The notes under the pieces were generated by a model. The model worked only from the letters and a program-made list of their open reading frames with translations. It searched no databases and was not told the origin of the DNA. From positions 1 to 64,000 of the forward strand of contig JACPIU010000009.1 in assembly GCA_016187935.1 (NCBI GenBank): a stretch of 64,000 nt of DNA, given 5' to 3'. Of this stretch, positions 17,377 through 26,013 are shown piece by piece. The translations under genes were made by a program, and so were the position numbers. The DNA comes from Bdellovibrio sp. (GTDB lineage: Bacteria; Bdellovibrionota; Bacteriovoracia; Bacteriovoracales; Bacteriovoracaceae). Every line of letters starts with the position of its first letter. Position 1 is the first letter of the stretch.

Positions 17377-19263
17377 ATGAAAGTGAACTTCAAACTTTGT
17401 TGGTGTGTGTGGCTTCTTTTGGCCAATCCTATTTATGCCCAGTCAACAGGCAGTGGCCAGGGGGCGGATTTCACCTCCCGAGGACTGGTCAGCTCTCCGG
17501 GAATTCTCAAGCGCTTAATGGAACACCCCAAAGTGAAACAGGCCTACGATGATTGTAAACGAGAGGAAAGTTGCGGCCCTTCTCCAACTTCCGCGGCCAA
17601 TACTAATACTAATCCTATTATGGATAAAGATTGCCAGGATAAATTATCCAAGTGCGTATGGGGCAAATTGAGTCAAACAGAGCAAGGGCAAATTCTCGAC
17701 GCCTTAAATTCACTTGAGGGAAGTGGTGGCGGACGGGCCAGCAGTGAGTATGAGCAACTGGATTTGGGGACGGTGAAAGCTCAAAGTGACAGGGCCTTTA
17801 TCCCCATGCGCGATTTTTTTAAAAAACAACTGGAGCAGGCCTTGTACGGTGATGTGAAAGGGGCCTCCAACAATGTCGTCGATCAAGCAGTTTTTTTACA
17901 AATCTATGAAACACGCGTGAGTAAAAACTTGATTGAAACCATCACCTCATTTTGTATTGATACACATCCTTCTCAGGGCACGGGCAACGGATTTCATATT
18001 TATAAGATTGGTAGCGGGAGTGGCAGTGGCTCTGAATTGGAAACAAACAGAAAGGCCCATGCAGACCTTTTAGGCAGTGGAAGTAGTGCTGGCATGGCAT
18101 GGTCAGCATGTGCCACGGATATTCGCAATGTCTGCACTTATCTTGCGAGTGGCGCAACTTGTCCGCCACAGATTGTTCAAGCTAATTTAACACCGAGTAA
18201 TGCAGCTGCTCCTGTACCCGTAGGAACAACAGCACCAATCCAAGGGTCCGGAACTCCGGCATCTGCCTGTGCTATGAATGAAGATACGCAAACAGCGGCA
18301 TGCAAGGTCGAGACCGCCATGAAAACCGCCAGGGCCGCACTTACTATGGCCGCAGAGCTTAAGACTGCCTATGGGAGCGCTTTCCAAGGAGGAAATTCTT
18401 TTCAGGGTTGGGACAACAAAGTCTATACCGGTGGCAGTAAATCGGGAGAAAAAACGATTGATGAAATTTCTACTGTAACCAGCAAAAATGTTGAAACCGC
18501 TTATGGTTCAGGGGCCGCGGCAGAGGCGGCGCAAGTTGCCCAGGCATGTGGAGCACCTTCCCAGGTACCATCGAATGGAACAACGGCATCACCTGGAGGT
18601 AATGCCAGCACTTTCAACGCTGCCACCTGCCAGAAGTATGTCATGACTCAGGAAATGGCGCTTAAGGCCGAATCCGATCTCTCGGAATATTCTCTTCGAT
18701 CAAAGGTTATGCAAGAGCGAATGAAGAGTAAATTAATCAATGATCAGACAGGAGAAGAATTGGCCAAATATTTAAAAGAAACCGGCATGAGTGAGAGTGA
18801 AATCCAGAGCATTAAAAGTAATCCAACCAAAAAGGATAAGGCCATTGCCAGTATTATTGGTAACTATGAATCCCAGCGCTTGAAAATTATCAAGGATATG
18901 CAAGACAGGATAGCAAAAACTTCTGCAACGACCGCCACTTTTGATCAGACCAGCACAGGCGATGCGGCCAAACTTATTCAGCAAGAACTTGCCAGCGAAC
19001 CAGAGCGTTACAAGCGTGTCACTCACTACAGTAATTTGATCACTGTCTTTCTGCAAAAAGGTGGCAGTGGTAATCTTTCCTTTACTGGGAGTGCTGCCGC
19101 CGAGAAGGAATTGGGTAATTCGGCGTTAGATGCTAATACCAATACGCAAATCAGAACTAACTTGGCCAACCAAGGGTTGGGTGGTGGCGGAAATACCGCA
19201 CAGCAATCTTTGATCAAAGGCGAAACTTTAAATAACCTGTTACTCGATCTCCCAAAACAATAG
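17377..19263 (+). CDS. Large exported protein of unknown function
   Basis: This is a 628-residue protein starting at the ATG 17377, which begins the signal peptide FKLCWCVWLLLANPIYAQ. A GTG at 17368, nearer to TAGGAG, is an alternative start. The mature protein is rich in Ser, Gly, Ala and Thr with scattered Cys pairs (CKREESCG, CQDKLSKC), suggesting periplasmic disulfides. The C-terminal third contains long amphipathic helices (about residues 460-560). I do not recognise a family. Composition resembles other exported proteins in this window. Confidence 0.6.
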   Translation: MKVNFKLCWCVWLLLANPIYAQSTGSGQGADFTSRGLVSSPGILKRLMEHPKVKQAYDDCKREESCGPSPTSAANTNTNPIMDKDCQDKLSKCVWGKLSQTEQGQILDALNSLEGSGGGRASSEYEQLDLGTVKAQSDRAFIPMRDFFKKQLEQALYGDVKGASNNVVDQAVFLQIYETRVSKNLIETITSFCIDTHPSQGTGNGFHIYKIGSGSGSGSELETNRKAHADLLGSGSSAGMAWSACATDIRNVCTYLASGATCPPQIVQANLTPSNAAAPVPVGTTAPIQGSGTPASACAMNEDTQTAACKVETAMKTARAALTMAAELKTAYGSAFQGGNSFQGWDNKVYTGGSKSGEKTIDEISTVTSKNVETAYGSGAAAEAAQVAQACGAPSQVPSNGTTASPGGNASTFNAATCQKYVMTQEMALKAESDLSEYSLRSKVMQERMKSKLINDQTGEELAKYLKETGMSESEIQSIKSNPTKKDKAIASIIGNYESQRLKIIKDMQDRIAKTSATTATFDQTSTGDAAKLIQQELASEPERYKRVTHYSNLITVFLQKGGSGNLSFTGSAAAEKELGNSALDANTNTQIRTNLANQGLGGGGNTAQQSLIKGETLNNLLLDLPKQ

Positions 19264-19363
19264 TATTTTTTTGCCGCCACAACCTGATACGGCCCCTTTT
19301 CAAGTGTGTCGGAGTATGTCACCCTTTTTCGTTGTATTTGAATAACTCTATGTGGAGGACAAG

Positions 19364-21136
19364 ATGAATTACTATAGCGACAATAAAGAATGGCAATGGC
19401 TTTTTAAAAACGCCCTTCATTGGGAGAAAATCCTCCCCCTTTACTATCCTACTTATCCCACAGAGGACGGGCATAAAGGGCCTGCCGAGATTAAGCAATT
19501 TTTAGAGGAACTCCTCTCTACCACCGGCGATTGGTGTGCCAACGTGATAGAGCCACGTGCTCAACAACTTGATCTTGAGGGGGCGGGTCGCATTGAAAAT
19601 GGTAAAACTATTCCAGGACCTATTCTCACTCAATTATACAAAGAGGCCAGTGAGATGGGGGCCTTTGGTCTCACTCTTCCCAAAAAGTATGGCGGCATGG
19701 ATGTTCCTATTTCGAGTGGCCTGTTAATGTTAGGCCAACTGGGGCGTGCCTGCATGGCCAGCTCAGTGCAAGTGGCCTTCTTTAGTTGTGTGGCAGAAAT
19801 GATCCATCGCTTTGGAGATAAGGCGGATCAGGACAACTATATTCCTCGCATTATTAGAGGGGAAATAAGCGGTTCGATGAATCTCACCGAGCCAGGTTGC
19901 GGTTCGGATTTAGGCTCACTCAAAACCAGTGCCACTCCCCGACCGGACGGCACCTATCTCTTAAACGGAACCAAAACCTTCATTACCAATGCCGGTGGTG
20001 GCGTGGGACTGGTACTCGCGCGCATTAAAGGTGCACCAGAAGGACTTGATGGTGTCTCCATGTTTTTGGTTGATCAAACGACGCATAAAAATGGACTCAA
20101 TTTCCGAGTCACAAAAAATGAAGAAAAAATCGGCCTGCATGGCTCCTTCACTTGCGAGGTTGTCTATGAGGATACTATCGGGAAATTGATTGGTGGTGCC
20201 AATAAAGGTTTTATGACCATGCTCCATCTCATGAATGAGGCGCGTATTGCCGTCGCCATGCAAGCGTTAGGCGGAATTGAAAACTGTCTTCAGTATGCTC
20301 GCGCCTATGCAGAGGAACGACAGGCCTTCGGCCGACCTATTGCCGAGCTGCCACTGCTTAAGCGCAACCTCCAGGATTATGAAACTGAACGGGACGCTAT
20401 TCGGGCCTTGATGGTTGATACTATTTCTCATTTTGATATTTATCAGCGATTGGATTTGAAAAAACGACACACCGGTGATTTGACCAATGCTGAAAAAGAG
20501 ATGCATGACGATGCTCTTCTCTGGACGCGTAAGCGCACCCCGCTTGTAAAATACTACGCCTGTGAGGCCCTGGTAAATCTCTCCCAGCGGGCCATACAGG
20601 TCTTTGGGGGCTATGGCCTTATGAAGGAATATAAAATTGAACGAATTCATCGCGATGCTTTTGGGCCTCTGCTCTATGAAGGGACCAGTCAGATTCAGGC
20701 CCTGATGGCACTGAAAGATGTCGTTAAATACGCCATCAAAGACCCTAAAACTTTCTTCAGTAATATTTTTTATAAACATCCTACGTTGGAGTTTTTGAGT
20801 GGTAGTAATGATTGGACCTATGAGTTTAAATCCACTCATTACAAATTTAAAAAGAAGATGCTGGGATTGCTTTTTACGACCCTCAAACCTGGCACGGGGG
20901 AAATGTTTAATCCTAAAAGCTGGATGAAGATGGATGAGGAAAAGATTGGCGGTTTAATGGTCCATGCTGAGACACTCTGCCAGGCCTTGAGCTATATGGA
21001 AACTCTGCGGGTGTTGGCCGAGCATGCGAACATTGATAAAGAGCGTGCTGATCTCTTCTTCCGCTACCATAGGCTGGTAACTCCGCGGTTGGAAGGCATC
21101 TATAGTGATTGGGAAATTCGCACTCAAAATGCCTAA
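19364..21136 (+). CDS. Acyl-CoA dehydrogenase family protein
   Basis: This is a 590-residue flavoprotein. The ATG at 19364 has GGAGG seven bases upstream. Conserved pieces are present: MNLTEPGCGSDLGSLKTSA with the FAD/substrate-binding loop, the NGTKTFITNAG strand, ERQAFGRPIAELP, and the C-terminal QVFGGYGLMKEYKIERIHRD followed by YEGTSQIQ, which in the family lies next to the catalytic Glu. The length and the extra N- and C-terminal parts fit the longer FadE-like bacterial class rather than the 380-residue short-chain enzymes. It probably catalyses the first step of fatty-acid beta-oxidation; chain-length preference is unknown. It overlaps the convergent lipoprotein gene by four bases. Confidence 0.85.
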   Translation: MNYYSDNKEWQWLFKNALHWEKILPLYYPTYPTEDGHKGPAEIKQFLEELLSTTGDWCANVIEPRAQQLDLEGAGRIENGKTIPGPILTQLYKEASEMGAFGLTLPKKYGGMDVPISSGLLMLGQLGRACMASSVQVAFFSCVAEMIHRFGDKADQDNYIPRIIRGEISGSMNLTEPGCGSDLGSLKTSATPRPDGTYLLNGTKTFITNAGGGVGLVLARIKGAPEGLDGVSMFLVDQTTHKNGLNFRVTKNEEKIGLHGSFTCEVVYEDTIGKLIGGANKGFMTMLHLMNEARIAVAMQALGGIENCLQYARAYAEERQAFGRPIAELPLLKRNLQDYETERDAIRALMVDTISHFDIYQRLDLKKRHTGDLTNAEKEMHDDALLWTRKRTPLVKYYACEALVNLSQRAIQVFGGYGLMKEYKIERIHRDAFGPLLYEGTSQIQALMALKDVVKYAIKDPKTFFSNIFYKHPTLEFLSGSNDWTYEFKSTHYKFKKKMLGLLFTTLKPGTGEMFNPKSWMKMDEEKIGGLMVHAETLCQALSYMETLRVLAEHANIDKERADLFFRYHRLVTPRLEGIYSDWEIRTQNA

Positions 21137-21840
21137 TCGACGCTGTGAGTGAGAAAGAGCTGGCGAACGGACTCAAAAGTTACCCCATCGGGACAAGGGA
21201 TGCGTTGGGTCTGATCACTCTCAAGACCGAGGATCACTCCGGGAAGAACCGGGCCTGTTTCGATTTGCTTGATGTCTTCTCGAACGACAATAAATTGCCC
21301 AAAAGTACTTGATTGAGCGTTGGCATCCCGGCGTGCCAGATAAGAGGTGAATTTGGCGCGACCGTCTTCCGCGTAAAAATTGAATTGTCGCTTACCATCA
21401 CCTTCATCGATCGTATCCGTGGTTGGTTGGCCTTTGAGAAGGGTCCCGCAGATCGGGGCCAACATTCCAGTGGTATGGGTTTCTACATTTTTAAAATAAA
21501 AGGTACTGAGGGAGGAATCATAGACTAAAACATTATTAGCTTCGTTCAATCGAGTGGTGATAACGGTCGACGAACTCGTGCGATTGCATGCAGTATATTC
21601 CACCTCAAAAGAAAAAATTTGATTGAGATGTTTAGAACGATACTCCGTGCTCTTATTTCTGAGTGCCAGGCACATGGTATAGGCAATCTCCATTTCTTTA
21701 TTCGCGAGAGGTTTTGGCGTATCTAGAATTGAACCGATTGAAGTGCTCGCAGGCACACGTTTCTGTGGACCTGCTTCGCCACAGCTTGCCAGAATTAATA
21801 ATGTCATCAGGCCCAGACAGGCCGACTTAAGGTTCCTCAT
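21133..21840 (-). CDS. Lipoprotein of unknown function
   Basis: This is a 235-residue protein with a typical lipoprotein signal: the lipobox LASC lies 24 residues after the ATG at 21840. The frame is open to 21870, but that would put ten extra residues before the signal. Beyond the anchor no domain is recognised; there are a few Cys and a beta-rich pattern. It converges with the acyl-CoA dehydrogenase gene with a 4-bp overlap. Confidence 0.65.
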   Translation of the reverse strand: MRNLKSACLGLMTLLILASCGEAGPQKRVPASTSIGSILDTPKPLANKEMEIAYTMCLALRNKSTEYRSKHLNQIFSFEVEYTACNRTSSSTVITTRLNEANNVLVYDSSLSTFYFKNVETHTTGMLAPICGTLLKGQPTTDTIDEGDGKRQFNFYAEDGRAKFTSYLARRDANAQSSTFGQFIVVREDIKQIETGPVLPGVILGLESDQTQRIPCPDGVTFESVRQLFLTHSVD

Positions 21841-21910
21841 GTCAGTGCCGTATCGGCAGATTTTTATCAAAAAGAGAGGATATTTGATTTTTTTAGGATA
21901 AAGTATTTCT

Positions 21911-22711
21911 ATGATTGACGAATTTCAGGGTAATTTAGGCAAGTATCGACTAACCCAGACGCGTGCTGGTGATTGGACACTCTATTCAGAGTTTTTTGAT
22001 GAAAACTGTCACTCTTTGGAAGGGAGCGTACAGGAAACGGAGGCCATTTATATCCAAGGCACAGAATTAAAATCCCAATTAGAATTTGCTCAACGAGATC
22101 ATCGACCCTTATCTATTTTGGAAGTAGGTTTTGGAGCAGGCGTGGGGGCTTCGCGCGCGTGCCATTTTGCCCAGTCGATCCCTGACCAGGAAGTTTACTT
22201 TTATTCTTTGGAATTGGATGCTGAACTTGTTCGGTACACTATGACCAACGGGCCATTGGCGTCCACTTTTAGTAATTTCAAAATAGCAAGATCAGCTGAT
22301 AACTGGGAAGTCAGCGCAAAAAATTTTCATCTGCATATTTTAATTGCCGACGCCCGTCATTCCATTCGCCAACTGAAAGAGGCGAAAAATTTCAAATTTG
22401 ATGCTTTTTTTCATGATCCTTTTGGCCCTCAAAAAAATCCAACCCTCTGGACGGTGGAAATTTTTAGGGACTTAAAGTCTCTGGCCTATCCGCATTCATT
22501 ACTTTCAACTTATTCTGCAGCCATTGGTATCCGCAAAGCGCTCATGGAGGCCGAATGGGCGGTAGAGGACCGCCCAGGTTTCGGCATCAAAAAATCCTCC
22601 ACCCGAGCTAGACCCTCTGGTACAATGGACCCTGCTCTCATACAAAAGTTACAGCGTTCCCCTATTTTGGCCTTGCACGAGCACCCAGGCCTTTTAGACG
22701 GAAAAAAATAG
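21911..22711 (+). CDS. MnmC/MnmD-like SAM-dependent methyltransferase
   Basis: This is a 266-residue protein resembling the methyltransferase domain of MnmC, which finishes the 5-methylaminomethyl-2-thiouridine modification at the tRNA wobble base. It has LEVGFGAGVGASRAC for SAM binding, HILIADARHSIRQL, FDAFFHDPFGPQKNPTLW as the conserved active-site stretch, and the closing STYSAAIGIRKAL with FGIKKSSTRA. The FAD-dependent oxidase half of E. coli MnmC is absent, as in single-domain MnmD proteins. AGGATAAAG lies before the ATG. It is followed after 14 bases by the HD-GYP-like gene, probably one operon. Confidence 0.75.
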   Translation: MIDEFQGNLGKYRLTQTRAGDWTLYSEFFDENCHSLEGSVQETEAIYIQGTELKSQLEFAQRDHRPLSILEVGFGAGVGASRACHFAQSIPDQEVYFYSLELDAELVRYTMTNGPLASTFSNFKIARSADNWEVSAKNFHLHILIADARHSIRQLKEAKNFKFDAFFHDPFGPQKNPTLWTVEIFRDLKSLAYPHSLLSTYSAAIGIRKALMEAEWAVEDRPGFGIKKSSTRARPSGTMDPALIQKLQRSPILALHEHPGLLDGKK

Positions 22712-22725
22712 AAGGTAGATTGAAA

Positions 22726-24150
22726 ATGGCGCAAATTCTGTTGATCCACTCGAATAAAAATGTGCATGATCTGATCAATATTAATCTTACCACTTATTTA
22801 GGTGCCCATATCATCCCTCGGGCAACAGCCGACGAGGCCATCGCTCTCATGGAAATTCTTCCTCATATAGATATGGTGGTGGCAGAATCCCGCGTAGCGT
22901 TGGATGGTGTCACTGAAAATACCGCCGATAAGTTGATTAAATTTATTGATGAACATCGTCTCGATACAGAATTGGTTGTCATGGGTGATGACGGGGGTAA
23001 ATTAAAAGATCTCAAGAACGGATTGATTGTATTGAATCCCTTGGATTGGGAAGGTGCCGTAGATGCCGCTTCAAAAATACTTGGCATTACCTTGGAAGAT
23101 TTAAAAAAGAAAATATCACCAGAATATGTTCCCATCTATTCTGCCTATTTCCACGCTCTCCATTCTTCTCCCTGTGATGTCTTTATCAGAATCAAGCAAG
23201 CGGAAGGACAGTATCAATATCTAAAGCGTATCCATCGTGATGACACCTTTGAAATCAAAGATATCCAACGCTATGAGGCCCAGGGATTAAAATATTTTTT
23301 CATCTTGAAATCGGAAAGGGATTCTTTCGCGACTTATGTGAGTAACGCTTTAGTGCTCCGCTTGGAAAAAGAGATTATTGAGGCCTCGGCAGATTTAGAT
23401 CCCGCTTCTCAAATTCCCGTCTTAGGCGAATCTTACGATCTCGCCCTGAACTCGATTGTTGATCAAGGATTAAACGTCAGCACGATTCAACTGGCAGATA
23501 CTGTGATCCAAGGAATGGTTTCCACCACCCAACGCTCCAAAGTTTTAGGCCCTCTCTTTCGACAGATTATAGGTTTACCTACCGGGCGTCTTTTCAAAAA
23601 AGGGCAAATCACTCTTATGGTGGCGCTGGAAGTTCTAAAGTTAAAAAATGTCGATTTGGGACTTCCGCCCAAAGATGATGCCACCGCCAAGATCGCCTAT
23701 GCCGCCTTCTTTGCAGACTTAAAAATTCTTGATATGGCCGACAGTGATCAGATTGAGAAGTTGGTACTTCTCGACTACCCAGACTTAGGCCAAATGACTT
23801 CATTGAATGAAAATGTCAAAGGGCTGATCTTCAATCACGCTTTGGATGCAGCGCTTTTTATCCGCCGAAATCCTGAAGCTCCTCTTGATGTTGACATCAT
23901 CGTGAAACAACACCACGGATCACTGAATGGAACTGGTTTTAAGACTGAGTATGCCCAATTGGCTTCCCTTTCTCGACTCTTTATCCTATGTGAGGCCTTT
24001 GCTCGTCAGTTCATTTATTATTCCGATAAAGGACGGACAGATCGACCGATCATTCTTGATATGCAGGATCGCTTTAAAGGACATGCCAGCATGGAAATCT
24101 TGGTGAAGGCACTGCAAGAGGCATTAAAACAGCGAGAAAGAGAATCATGA
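22726..24150 (+). CDS. Response-regulator-like protein with degenerate HD-GYP domain
   Basis: This is a 474-residue protein. Residues 1-115 look like a receiver fold (AQILLIHSNKNVHDLI as the first strand/helix; strand 3 reads IDMVVAESRV without a phospho-acceptor Asp). A middle segment of about 100 residues is unassigned. From about 240 the pattern of an HD-GYP c-di-GMP phosphodiesterase is visible, but with losses: AAYAAFFADLKILDM-like sequence where active enzymes have HDIGK, and QHHGSLNGTGF where they have HHExxxGxGYP. The catalytic HD pair is therefore missing, so it is more likely a c-di-GMP binding or scaffold protein than an enzyme. A TTG at 22720 is an alternative start. It overlaps the next gene by ATGA. 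Confidence 0.6.
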   Translation: MAQILLIHSNKNVHDLININLTTYLGAHIIPRATADEAIALMEILPHIDMVVAESRVALDGVTENTADKLIKFIDEHRLDTELVVMGDDGGKLKDLKNGLIVLNPLDWEGAVDAASKILGITLEDLKKKISPEYVPIYSAYFHALHSSPCDVFIRIKQAEGQYQYLKRIHRDDTFEIKDIQRYEAQGLKYFFILKSERDSFATYVSNALVLRLEKEIIEASADLDPASQIPVLGESYDLALNSIVDQGLNVSTIQLADTVIQGMVSTTQRSKVLGPLFRQIIGLPTGRLFKKGQITLMVALEVLKLKNVDLGLPPKDDATAKIAYAAFFADLKILDMADSDQIEKLVLLDYPDLGQMTSLNENVKGLIFNHALDAALFIRRNPEAPLDVDIIVKQHHGSLNGTGFKTEYAQLASLSRLFILCEAFARQFIYYSDKGRTDRPIILDMQDRFKGHASMEILVKALQEALKQRERES

Positions 24151-25103
24151 GCCAGTCGAAACTTTATAAAAAAGGCCCCCTTTGCCGGCTTTTCAATATC
24201 GATTATCCGATTATCCAAGGCGGAATGGTATGGGTCTCCGGCGGTAAATTGGCGGCCGCGGTCTCCAATGCGGGGGGGCTTGGTCTTATCGGCGCTGGTT
24301 CGATGAAACCAGATCTTTTGGATCATCATATTGCCAAGGCCCAGAGCTTGACCACCCGTCCCCTGGGCGTGAATATTCCCCTCCTCTATCATCAAGTTGA
24401 AGAACAAATCAAAGTTGCTTTAGAAAAAGGCATTAGAATTTTTTTTACTTCTGCAGGATCGCCGAAAAAATATACTCCATTGCTAAAAGATCATGGATGT
24501 ATTGTCGTCCATGTCACATCAACACCGGAGCTTGCCGCCAAGAGCGAAGCGGCCGGAGTTGATGCCGTCGTGGCCGAAGGATTTGAGGCCGGAGGCCATA
24601 ATGGCAGAGCAGAGCTGGCGACTATGCCGCTCATTCCACAGGTCGTTGATGCTGTTAAGATTCCTGTCATTGCTGCTGGTGGCATCGGTGACGGCCGCGG
24701 TATCGCCGCAGCTTTTGCGTTGGGAGCATCGGGAGTACAAATGGGAACACGTTTTTTGGCCACCCAAGAGTCCAGCGCACACCCAAAATTTAAAGATCTG
24801 GTTATTCATGCCCGCCCTGAAGATACACGATTGTTATTAAAAAAATTAGTGCCAGTGCGATTACTTAAAAATGCTTTTTTTGAGAAGGCCTTGCAGCTCG
24901 AAGAGCAGGGGGCCGATGTTGAGACGCTGCAAAATCTCTTGGGCAAGGGGCGTGCTAAGCTTGGTATGCTTGAAGGTAATTTAGACGAAGGAGAGTTGGA
25001 AATCGGGCAAATTTCCGGTCTGGTGCATGACCTTCCCAATGTGCAAGAACTCATGCAACGTCTCTTGCATGAATACGATCAAGTTACCAATTCTTTTGCA
25101 TAA
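24147..25103 (+). CDS. FabK/nitronate monooxygenase-like flavoprotein
   Basis: This is a 318-residue TIM-barrel FMN enzyme. The N-terminus (NIDYPIIQGGMVWVSGGKLA with AVSNAGGLGLIG) matches both enoyl-ACP reductase FabK and class I nitronate monooxygenase. VVAEGFEAGGHNGRAE contains the conserved HxG motif with the catalytic His, followed by PVIAAGGIGDGRGIAAAFALGA and QMGTRFLATQES for FMN phosphate binding. GQISGLVHDLP near the end is also family-typical. FabK would make this the last step of the fatty-acid elongation cycle, and the overall order resembles FabK closely, but the two families cannot be separated safely by eye. It starts inside the stop of the upstream gene (ATGA). The 3' end overlaps the convergent rhomboid gene by 20 bases. 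Confidence 0.75.
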   Translation: MSQSKLYKKGPLCRLFNIDYPIIQGGMVWVSGGKLAAAVSNAGGLGLIGAGSMKPDLLDHHIAKAQSLTTRPLGVNIPLLYHQVEEQIKVALEKGIRIFFTSAGSPKKYTPLLKDHGCIVVHVTSTPELAAKSEAAGVDAVVAEGFEAGGHNGRAELATMPLIPQVVDAVKIPVIAAGGIGDGRGIAAAFALGASGVQMGTRFLATQESSAHPKFKDLVIHARPEDTRLLLKKLVPVRLLKNAFFEKALQLEEQGADVETLQNLLGKGRAKLGMLEGNLDEGELEIGQISGLVHDLPNVQELMQRLLHEYDQVTNSFA

Positions 25104-26013
25104 TATAGAGTGGCCCTGCCAGACGATAAATCTCCAGTATCATTAACAATGTGAAACCGGATGAGGTGGCCAATAGACAGATAATCCACCTTTTTCGCTC
25201 TGGCCAAGAAAATTTTCCGATTCCAGAAAAGATGCCTATCAAGAGACCACTCAAATGGGCCCCATTGGCCATGAGTTGGATTGGCCCAGGGAGAAAAGTG
25301 GCAAAAAACCAAATAACCAACCAGATCATTCCTTGTTTGGGAATTTTTACGCTGGATGTTTTATTCATCATCTGACGGCCCAAAAAGTGCCCAAAAAAAG
25401 CATAGACTACTCCGGACATCCCACCAAACATTGGCCCAGTCAAACAATACTGAAAAGAGTTAGTCACCAGAGCGGCAATCAGAGTGAGCCATAAAACAAA
25501 TTTTGATTTTTGTGAGACTTCCAGCGCGGCACCAAAGTCTTTTAGTGCCAGAGAATTAAAAAGAATATGCATCAAACCGAAATGCAAGAATATAGGAGTC
25601 AAAAGGCGCCATAAATCCATGCTTTTGATGGAAGCGAACAAAGTTGTCTCTGTGGGGCTGCCATAGAGGAAAAAATTTTCAAAGATCATGGGGCCCAGTT
25701 CAAATTGGCAATAGAGCTGCAAACCGAACATGGCAATTGAAGTATAGAGCAAAATCTTTGTTACCGGCCCCATCTTGACCATAGCATGCGGCCGTTGGAG
25801 CGTTGCTAAATCATATTTCGGTATTAATCCTAAAGAACGCGCAAACAGGATTTTGGCAAACATCACCTTCTCGATGGGGGAAGCTTCGATCCATAAAAGA
25901 TCATTGTCATTGGGATCATGGGAAAGTTGACAAGAGAATCCCTCCTTCTCAAGTCGCGCCATTATTTCCTCGGCCAACTGTAAATCGCGCAGGCTTCCAA
26001 CTTTTGCGTACAT
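25084..26013 (-). CDS. Rhomboid intramembrane serine protease (GlpG-like)
   Basis: This is a 309-residue protein. An N-terminal cytosolic domain of about 80 residues (MYAKVGSLRDLQLAEEIMAR) resembles that of GlpG. Six to seven membrane helices follow. WRLLTPIFLHFGLMHILFN matches the L1/TM2 region with its His and Asn. GGMSGVVYAF carries nucleophile Ser200 and NGAHLSG carries His253, the catalytic dyad. Rhomboids cleave membrane proteins within or next to a transmembrane segment. The ATG follows directly on the gltB stop codon, so it belongs to that operon; no functional link with nitrogen metabolism is known. Confidence 0.85.
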   Translation of the reverse strand: MYAKVGSLRDLQLAEEIMARLEKEGFSCQLSHDPNDNDLLWIEASPIEKVMFAKILFARSLGLIPKYDLATLQRPHAMVKMGPVTKILLYTSIAMFGLQLYCQFELGPMIFENFFLYGSPTETTLFASIKSMDLWRLLTPIFLHFGLMHILFNSLALKDFGAALEVSQKSKFVLWLTLIAALVTNSFQYCLTGPMFGGMSGVVYAFFGHFLGRQMMNKTSSVKIPKQGMIWLVIWFFATFLPGPIQLMANGAHLSGLLIGIFSGIGKFSWPERKRWIICLLATSSGFTLLMILEIYRLAGPLYIMQKNW

